A stretch of 11,752 bases of DNA. It comes from an uncultured Erysipelotrichaceae bacterium. Its GTDB lineage: Bacteria > Bacillota_I > Bacilli_A > Erysipelotrichales > Coprobacillaceae. Where the stretch lies: the NCBI GenBank assembly GCA_900317015.1, contig ONFH01000300.1:1-11752 (forward strand), given 5' to 3'. The translations under genes were made by a program, and so were the position numbers. Positions within the stretch are counted from its first letter, which is position 1; every line of letters starts with the position of its first letter. Shown piece after piece: positions 5,860 to 11,752 of this stretch. Below the pieces are notes generated by a model. It saw nothing but the letters and a program-made list of their open reading frames with translations, did not search any database and was not told where the DNA came from.

Positions 5860-8370
5860 TTATGATTCAGCTTTGACATCTTCTGTTTCAGCTGTCTCTG
5901 AGGAATCAGTTTCTTCAGCCTTTTTGTCTGCGACATTTTCTTCTTCATCGCTCTTATCAACGACGGAAATAGAAGAAACACAAGCATTTTCATTTAAACG
6001 AATCAGACGAACACCCTGTGTTGCTCGACCGGCAAACTTAACCTGTTCCACAGGTAAACGAATAATAATACCTTCATTGGTCATGATCATCAGATCTTCA
6101 TCACCATTGACTGCCCGAACGGCGACAAGTTCACCATTCTTTTCCGTAATGTTAACGGTCTTAACACCTTTCCCGCCTCGATGGGATAAACGATAATCGG
6201 CAGCTGATGACATTTTGCCATAACCATGTTTTGTAACGATCAGGACTTTTTCTCCCTCATCACTCGTGGTCATACCGATGATTTTTGAACCATCGACATT
6301 CATACCACGAACGCCGGCAGCACTACGTCCCATTGAACGAACATCATTTTCGCTAAACTTAATTGCTTTACCATTTGAGGCATCTAATAAAATCATTGAT
6401 TGACCATGCGTATGTTTAACGGAAACAAGTTCATCATCATCTTTTAATGTAATGGCGATCTTTCCTGACTGACGAATGTTTCTAAATTCTGAGACAGGGG
6501 TACGTTTAACTAAACCGTTCTTTGTCGCAAAGAATAAATAGTCTTCTTCTTCAACATCATCAGGATGTAATGAGATCATCGCCTTAACGTTTTCGGCCTT
6601 ATCAAGATTTAATAAGTTAACGATTGGCAGACCTTTGGCCGTACGACCAAATTCTGGAATGTTATAACCTTTTAAGCGATAGACACGACCTTTATTCGTA
6701 AAGATCAGAAGATCATCGTGCGTTGACATATTGAGTAAACTATCGACGACATCATCACTGTTTGTAGACATCCCTTTGATACCCTTACCGCCACGATTCT
6801 GCGCTTTATAAGTATCAACTGGCATACGTTTGACATAACCATTGTTTGTTAAAGAAATAATGACATCTTCTTCTGGAATCAGGTCTTCATCTTCAATATC
6901 AAATGTTCCCTGAATGATTTCAGTACGACGCTTATCGCCATATTTCTGTTTGATTTCTAATAATTCGTTATCAATGATTTCTACAATACGTTCTGGCTTT
7001 GCTAAAATGTCTTTTAAGTCGGCAATCGTCTTTAATAAATCATTTAATTCATTGACGATCTTCTCTCTTTCCAAACCAGCCAGTCTCTGCAGCTGCATTT
7101 CACGAATCGCCTTAGCCTGTTTTTCAGACATATCGAATTCATCCATTAAACGCTGCTGGATGATTTCAGTCGTTCGTGAAGAACGGATTAATTCAATGAT
7201 CGCATCGATCTGATCAATGGCTCTCTTTAAACCATCTAAGATATGAGCACGTTCTTCTGCTTTTCTTAAATCGAAAGAAACACGTCTTCTAATGACTTCT
7301 TTCTGATGATCTAAGTAAGTCATAATCATTTCTTTTAATGATAAAGTCTTCGGTTCGTTATTGATCAAAGCGACATTATTAATACCAAATGTCGTCTGCA
7401 TACTTGTCAGTTTATATAACTGATTTAAGATGACTTCTGGCTGAACATCTCTTCTTAATTCAATAACAACACGGATCCCTTCACGGTCACTTTCATCACG
7501 TAATTCAGTAATACCATCAATGTTTTTATTTTTAACATGTTCGGCAATCTTTTCAATCATACGAGCCTTATTGACCATATAAGGAATCTCCGTAACGATA
7601 ATTGCCTTTTTATTATTACCGATATCTTCGATTTCTGTCTTTGCACGCATCGTGATCAGGCCAGTCCCTGTTTCATAAGCTTTCTTGATAGCGGAACGGC
7701 CTAAGATATAAGCACCTGTAGGGAAATCTGGACCTGGTAAATAATTATCCATGATTTCTGTGATCGTTAAATCGGGATTCTTTGATAATGCTAAAATGGC
7801 ATCAACGACCTCACCTAAGTTATGAGGTGGAATATTTGTAGCCATGCCGACGGCAATCCCTGTTGATCCATTGATCAATAAGTTAGGGATTCTTGAAGGC
7901 AGTACGGATGGTTCTTTTTCTTCGCCATCGTAGTTAGGAATAAAGTCAACGGTATCCTTATTGATATCTCTGACCATTTCCATACAGATCTTGGACATTC
8001 TTGATTCAGTATAACGCATGGCGGCTGCGCCATCGCCATCGATTGAACCAAAGTTCCCATGACCATCAACTAACATATAACGATAAGAGAAATCCTGAGC
8101 CATACGGACTAAGGCTTCATAAATAGAAGAATCACCATGAGGGTGATATTTCCCCATGACTTCCCCGACGATTCTGGCAGATTTCTTATAAGGTTTATCA
8201 CAATAACAGCCAAGTTCATTCATCCCATGAATGATACGTCTTTGAACTGGCTTCATACCATCCCTAGCATCAGGGAGGGCACGAGCCATAATAACGGACA
8301 TTGCATATTCAATAAAAGATTTCTTCATTTCGCCCGTCAGATTAATTTGTTTAATACCACGTTCTTCCAT
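5860..8370 (-). CDS. gyrA: DNA gyrase subunit A
   Basis: The 836-residue A subunit of gyrase, the type IIA topoisomerase that introduces negative supercoils with ATP. It cuts and rejoins DNA through Y120 (in AAAMRYTES), next to the conserved R119. The N-terminal winged-helix region includes the quinolone-determining segment GDSSIYE (79-85), with S81 and E85 at the places of E. coli S83 and D87, the usual sensitive residues. A coiled-coil tower spans roughly 360-470. The C-terminal beta-pinwheel (about 500-803) has the GyrA box QNRGGKG (524-530) and a related blade motif SHRGGKG (729-735); this box wraps DNA and separates gyrase from topoisomerase IV. The last 32 residues (805-836) form an acidic tail with 14 Asp/Glu. 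The ATG has AAAGGAG (8377-8383) 6 bases upstream, 14 bases after the gyrB stop. Placement directly after gyrB supports gyrA over parC. Confidence 0.98.
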   Translation of the reverse strand: MEERGIKQINLTGEMKKSFIEYAMSVIMARALPDARDGMKPVQRRIIHGMNELGCYCDKPYKKSARIVGEVMGKYHPHGDSSIYEALVRMAQDFSYRYMLVDGHGNFGSIDGDGAAAMRYTESRMSKICMEMVRDINKDTVDFIPNYDGEEKEPSVLPSRIPNLLINGSTGIAVGMATNIPPHNLGEVVDAILALSKNPDLTITEIMDNYLPGPDFPTGAYILGRSAIKKAYETGTGLITMRAKTEIEDIGNNKKAIIVTEIPYMVNKARMIEKIAEHVKNKNIDGITELRDESDREGIRVVIELRRDVQPEVILNQLYKLTSMQTTFGINNVALINNEPKTLSLKEMIMTYLDHQKEVIRRRVSFDLRKAEERAHILDGLKRAIDQIDAIIELIRSSRTTEIIQQRLMDEFDMSEKQAKAIREMQLQRLAGLEREKIVNELNDLLKTIADLKDILAKPERIVEIIDNELLEIKQKYGDKRRTEIIQGTFDIEDEDLIPEEDVIISLTNNGYVKRMPVDTYKAQNRGGKGIKGMSTNSDDVVDSLLNMSTHDDLLIFTNKGRVYRLKGYNIPEFGRTAKGLPIVNLLNLDKAENVKAMISLHPDDVEEEDYLFFATKNGLVKRTPVSEFRNIRQSGKIAITLKDDDELVSVKHTHGQSMILLDASNGKAIKFSENDVRSMGRSAAGVRGMNVDGSKIIGMTTSDEGEKVLIVTKHGYGKMSSAADYRLSHRGGKGVKTVNITEKNGELVAVRAVNGDEDLMIMTNEGIIIRLPVEQVKFAGRATQGVRLIRLNENACVSSISVVDKSDEEENVADKKAEETDSSETAETEDVKAES

Positions 8371-8384
8371 GATGTTCTCCTTTA

Positions 8385-10340
8385 CTAAATATCAAGATCT
8401 GCAAGATCGACATACTTTGCATTCTCACGAATGAATTCTCGTCTTGGTTCTACATTTTCACCCATTAACTGATCAAATAACATATCGGCTGTGACCGCGT
8501 CATCAAGGGTGATCTGTAAAAGGACACGTTTTTCGGGATCCATTGTCGTATCCCAGAGCTGTTCGGCGTTCATTTCGCCTAGCCCTTTGTAACGCTGGAT
8601 CGTATACTTCGCACCTTCACCAAGTTCTTTTCTTAATTTATCTAATTCATAATCACTGTATAAATAATGTTCTTCTTTACCACGCTTTAATAAATAAAGT
8701 GGAGGCTGAGCTGCGTAAACATAACCGCCTTCGATCAATGGTCTTAAGAAACGGTATAAGAATGTTAACATTAAGATTCTGATATGACCACCATCGACAT
8801 CGGCATCGGTCATGATGACGATCTTATGATAACGTAATTTACTAATATCAAATTCATCGCCAATTCCTGTCCCGAAGGCTGTGATCATAGATCTGATCTC
8901 GGCATTGCCTAAGATTCTTTCTAATCGTGCTTTTTCGACATTTAAGATCTTCCCTCTTAAAGGTAAAATTGCCTGAGTTCTTCTGTCTCTGCCAGTTTTC
9001 GCACTACCACCGGCAGAATCCCCCTCGACAATAAAGATCTCGCATTCGCTTGGATCCTTAGAAGAGCAGTCGGCCAGCTTCCCTGGTAGATTAGAAACAT
9101 CAAGAGCTGTCTTACGTCTTGTCATTTCACGAGCACGCTTAGCAGCCATACGAGCTTTTGAAGCTAACGTTACTTTTTCCATGATGATCTTAGCGACGTC
9201 AGGATGTTCTAATAAGAATTTTTCTAAAGCCTTAGAGAAGACGGAATTCGTAATACGACGAACTTCGGCAGACCCTAATTTCATCTTTGTCTGTCCTTCA
9301 TACTGTGGATCAGGATGTTTAACAGAAATGATCGCCGTTAGACCTTCACGACAGTCTTCACCTGATAGATTTTCATCTTTATCTTTTAAATAACCATTCT
9401 TTCTAGCATAAGAATTAATAACTCTAGTCAATGCAGAACGGAAACCTTCTTCATGTGTCCCGCCTTCATGCGTATTGATATTATTACAGAAAGAATAGAT
9501 GTTAGGCTGGAAGCCATCGTTATACTGCATGGCGATCTCGATCTTAACATCGCCCTCTTCTCTAAATTTACCAGAACCTTCACAATCAATGATTTCATCA
9601 TGTAAAGGTGTTTTTGAACGATTTAAGAAAGCGACATATTCTCTGATTCCACCTTCATAATGATATTGCTTTTCAACCTTATGTTCGGGATCTCTTTCAT
9701 CTTTTAAGATGATTCTTAATCCCTTGTTTAAGAATGCTAATTCACGAATTCGTGTATTTAATGTTTCAAAATCGTAAGTCGTCGTTTCCGTAAAGATCGT
9801 TGGATCGGCTTTAAAGATAACAGTTGTTCCGCTATCATCGCAGTCCCCGACAATGGATAATTCATCAACAGGACTACCGCCATTTTCAAATCTCTGGAAA
9901 TAAATGTGACCATCACGATGAACATAAACTTCAAGCCATGCACTTAAGGCATTTACTACGGAAGCACCAACACCATGAAGACCACCAGATGTTGCATAAG
10001 CTTTATTATCAAATTTACCCCCGGCATGTAAGACAGTGAAAATTGTTTCAATCGTACTTAAGCCAGTATCCTGGTTGATCCCTGTTGGCATACCACGACC
10101 ATTATCAATCACTTTGATCACGTCATCTGGCATCATGACAACTGTAATCTCAGTACAGAAGCCAGCTAATGCTTCATCGATTGAGTTATCGACAATTTCC
10201 CAAACCAGATGGTGCAGGCCGGTAGAACTTGTCGAACCGATATACATACCTGGACGTACACGTACGGCTTCAAGTCCTTTTAAGACTTGAATATCGGAAT
10301 CATCATATGCATCGATTTCTTCTAATCTCTTTTTATCCAT
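8385..10340 (-). CDS. gyrB: DNA gyrase subunit B
   Basis: The 651-residue ATPase subunit of gyrase. The GHKL ATPase shows EIVDNSIDEA (48-57), DNGRGMP (79-85), GGLHGVGASVVNALS (119-133) and the transducer QTK loop (350-352) that contacts the ATP phosphate. The TOPRIM metal site is complete: E439 in EGDSAGG, then D512, D514 and D516 in TDADVDGGH. The C-terminal tail has the IQRYKGLGEMN block (581-591) that contacts GyrA. The length is that of a Gram-positive GyrB, without the 170-residue insert of enterobacteria. The ATG lies inside the end of recF (8-base overlap), and the strong site AAAGGAGG (10347-10354) is in recF coding sequence, 6 bases before the start. Reading of gyrB is therefore probably coupled to recF, with strong initiation of its own. 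ParE is the alternative, but the recF-gyrB-gyrA order decides for GyrB. Confidence 0.98.
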   Translation of the reverse strand: MDKKRLEEIDAYDDSDIQVLKGLEAVRVRPGMYIGSTSSTGLHHLVWEIVDNSIDEALAGFCTEITVVMMPDDVIKVIDNGRGMPTGINQDTGLSTIETIFTVLHAGGKFDNKAYATSGGLHGVGASVVNALSAWLEVYVHRDGHIYFQRFENGGSPVDELSIVGDCDDSGTTVIFKADPTIFTETTTYDFETLNTRIRELAFLNKGLRIILKDERDPEHKVEKQYHYEGGIREYVAFLNRSKTPLHDEIIDCEGSGKFREEGDVKIEIAMQYNDGFQPNIYSFCNNINTHEGGTHEEGFRSALTRVINSYARKNGYLKDKDENLSGEDCREGLTAIISVKHPDPQYEGQTKMKLGSAEVRRITNSVFSKALEKFLLEHPDVAKIIMEKVTLASKARMAAKRAREMTRRKTALDVSNLPGKLADCSSKDPSECEIFIVEGDSAGGSAKTGRDRRTQAILPLRGKILNVEKARLERILGNAEIRSMITAFGTGIGDEFDISKLRYHKIVIMTDADVDGGHIRILMLTFLYRFLRPLIEGGYVYAAQPPLYLLKRGKEEHYLYSDYELDKLRKELGEGAKYTIQRYKGLGEMNAEQLWDTTMDPEKRVLLQITLDDAVTADMLFDQLMGENVEPRREFIRENAKYVDLADLDI

Positions 10341-11433
10341 GTTGTTCCTCCTTTAAAGCGCCATGTTCAATGGTCAGCTTTTTAGCACGCTCGATGACTT
10401 GGTGGTGGATGCCATCAATCGAAGTTGTCGTGATAAAAGTCTGAACCTTATCTTCAATTAAATTAAGCAGCTTGGTCTTGCGCATATCATCAAGCTCACT
10501 TAAAACATCGTCTAATAACAATACTGGATATTCCCCTATTTCCTTTTTTACAATTTCTACTAAGGCGATCTTTATGGCGAGAACGATTGAACGCTGCTGA
10601 CCTTGTGAGGCATAAAGCGTTGCGTCTTTGCCATCGAGCATGATCTTCAGATCATCTCTTTGAATGCCTGAAGATGTAGAAGCATAGCGAATATCCTTTT
10701 CATAATCCTTTTTGTATTTTTCAAGAATTGCTTCTTTACTTATTTCTTTATAGTGAGTCGCATAAGTAATTTTTAAAGTCTCATGACCCGCAATGTAATC
10801 GTAGAGCTGTACACTGATCTCATCTAAAAGCGTTACGAAGGCTTGTCGACGATGGATCAGATCAACGGAAAGATCCGCAAGCTGTTCACTTAAAACATCT
10901 AAATAAAGATCACCATGAGCATGTTTCTCTTTTAATGTTTTTAAATAAAGATTTCGTTCTCTTAATAATTTATTGTATTTTGCTAAAGAATACATATAAA
11001 TAGGAGAGATCTTGCTAAGCTCTAGATCAATAAGCCGACGTCTAGCTCTAGGCGACCCCTGGATCAATGAAAGATCTTCAGGCAGGAAAAGAATGACGTT
11101 CAAATATCCTAGATAGTCTGACAGCTTATTAATATCTTTCTTATTAATAAAGGCTTTCTTGCCTTTTGGATTGAGGACGATGCGCATCGTTAAAGGATGA
11201 TTGTTAGATTCAACATCTCCCTCAACGATTCCGAACTCTTGTCCAAAGGTAATCATTTCATGACTTTTAGACGTTCTAAAAGAGCGTCCATTTGCGAGTA
11301 AGGATAAGGCTTCTAAGACATTTGTTTTTCCCTGAGCGTTATCACCAATGAGAATATTGATAAAAGGATCAAAGGAAAAAGCTTGTTGATCGTAATTACG
11401 AAAATGCGTCAGCTTAAGATTCTTGATGAGCAT
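10333..11433 (-). CDS. recF: RecF, DNA gap-repair recombination mediator
   Basis: A 366-residue SMC-like ATPase that, with RecO and RecR, helps load RecA at single-strand gaps and stalled forks. It has Walker A GDNAQGKT (30-37), the conserved N-terminal FRNY (11-14), the arm region (about 100-250), the GIQRDDL block (256-262, usually GPHRDDL), the ABC signature SQGQQRS (276-282), Walker B VLLLDDV (304-310) and the D-loop SELD (312-315). Length and ends match the family. The ATG start gives the canonical RecF N-terminus and lies 20 bases inside yaaA; the bases before it (11434-11450) contain no Shine-Dalgarno sequence, so initiation probably depends on ribosomes finishing yaaA. The 3' end overlaps gyrB by 8 bases and holds the gyrB ribosome site. 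Confidence 0.97.
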   Translation of the reverse strand: MLIKNLKLTHFRNYDQQAFSFDPFINILIGDNAQGKTNVLEALSLLANGRSFRTSKSHEMITFGQEFGIVEGDVESNNHPLTMRIVLNPKGKKAFINKKDINKLSDYLGYLNVILFLPEDLSLIQGSPRARRRLIDLELSKISPIYMYSLAKYNKLLRERNLYLKTLKEKHAHGDLYLDVLSEQLADLSVDLIHRRQAFVTLLDEISVQLYDYIAGHETLKITYATHYKEISKEAILEKYKKDYEKDIRYASTSSGIQRDDLKIMLDGKDATLYASQGQQRSIVLAIKIALVEIVKKEIGEYPVLLLDDVLSELDDMRKTKLLNLIEDKVQTFITTTSIDGIHHQVIERAKKLTIEHGALKEEQHG

Positions 11434-11635
11434 GTACAGTAAATGCTTCGTTATTTACTTCAAATGTATCACCATCATGCAGCTTCTTGCCACGACGTGT
11501 TTCAACTTCACCGTTGACCTTGACTTCACCTTCAGTGATCAAGATCTTGCTTTCGACACCAGATGATGTAACACCTGCCAGCTTTAAGGCCTGACCTAAT
11601 GTAATATAGTCTGTATGAATGTTAAGTTCCTGCAT
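11414..11635 (-). CDS. yaaA: S4-domain RNA-binding protein YaaA (RlbA family)
   Basis: A 73-residue protein that is almost wholly one S4 RNA-binding domain (about 12-62): ITLGQALKLAGV (11-22), then ITEGEVKVNGEVETRRGKKL (33-52), then a DGDTFEV strand. It matches the small Bacillota YaaA found between dnaN and recF, which has been linked to large-subunit ribosome assembly; it is unrelated to the E. coli peroxide-stress protein of the same name. The ATG has AAAAGGAG (11645-11652) 9 bases upstream and a promoter at 11666-11694, so this is the first gene of the operon. Its last 20 bases overlap recF. Although it acts on RNA, its place in the operon makes it the translational leader for recF. Confidence 0.95.
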   Translation of the reverse strand: MQELNIHTDYITLGQALKLAGVTSSGVESKILITEGEVKVNGEVETRRGKKLHDGDTFEVNNEAFTVHAHQES

Positions 11636-11665
11636 ACTAATTTTCTCCTTTTATCATATACTAAT

Positions 11666-11694
11666 ATTATAGCATAAATTTGAGAAAAATTGAA
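11666..11694 (-). promoter_or_regulatory. Extended -10 promoter of the yaaA-recF-gyrB-gyrA operon
   Basis: On the minus strand a perfect TATAAT (11666-11671) preceded by TGC (11672-11674) forms an extended -10 element. At a 17-base spacer the -35 position reads TTCAAT (11689-11694, 3 of 6), weak but tolerable with the TGn. The leader of about 24 bases contains the yaaA ribosome site. The remaining bases to the window end (11695-11752) show no gene end, DnaA box or clear terminator. Confidence 0.7.
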
Positions 11695-11752
11695 GAGATC
11701 CCGTTATTTTGCGTTTTTGTACTAAGAAGTATCAAAACATAACTTTTTATAA

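Noticed and set aside
5849..6196. A 115-codon plus-strand frame opposite the gyrA 3' end
   Set aside because: It is antisense to the acidic tail and last pinwheel blades; its Ser-rich start is the mirror of the Glu/Asp codons of GyrA, and it begins inside the terminator stem.
11695..11752. Possible end of dnaN, DnaA boxes or oriC at the right edge
   Set aside because: The gene order predicts dnaN and oriC beyond this edge, but I see no DnaA box, no recognisable DnaN C-terminus and only a weak bulged hairpin here.

Overview
All seven protein-coding genes that can be supported lie on the minus strand. The window looks like part of the origin-proximal chromosome of a low-GC Bacillota (Firmicutes). 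The order yaaA-recF-gyrB-gyrA is the classic Firmicutes arrangement found just after dnaA-dnaN. The AT-rich intergenic DNA, purine-rich Shine-Dalgarno sites (AAGGAGG type) and protein style fit an Erysipelotrichia-like gut bacterium, but that placement is a guess; Bacillota is the safe call.

Layout in the direction of transcription (right to left). (1) 11752-11636 holds no gene but carries an extended -10 promoter. (2) 11635-5860 is a compact operon: yaaA (S4 RNA-binding protein), recF, gyrB and gyrA. The first three overlap end to end, and gyrB and gyrA are 14 bases apart. A 17-bp hairpin with a U-tract closes the operon at 5812-5850. (3) 5613-3877 is a single-gene unit with its own promoter and terminator. 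It encodes a Lon-type AAA+ ATPase with no protease domain, an unrecognised N-terminal half and an Asn in place of the Walker B Asp. (4) 3851-3413 is about 440 bases of AT-rich DNA without a convincing gene. It holds a good promoter facing the plus strand and a possible plus-strand terminator, so a small RNA is possible. (5) 3412-5 is a two-gene operon: a SNF2-family ATPase followed by a SWIM zinc-finger protein, stop and start overlapping by one base, like the B. subtilis ywqA/ywqB pair.

The genes mostly serve DNA topology and maintenance. Gyrase A2B2 is made from adjacent genes, RecF loads recombinase at gaps, YaaA is thought to act on ribosomes, and the SNF2/SWIM pair probably remodels protein-DNA complexes in repair or replication. 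The role of the Lon-like ATPase is unknown. I see no mobile element, CRISPR array, tRNA or rRNA.
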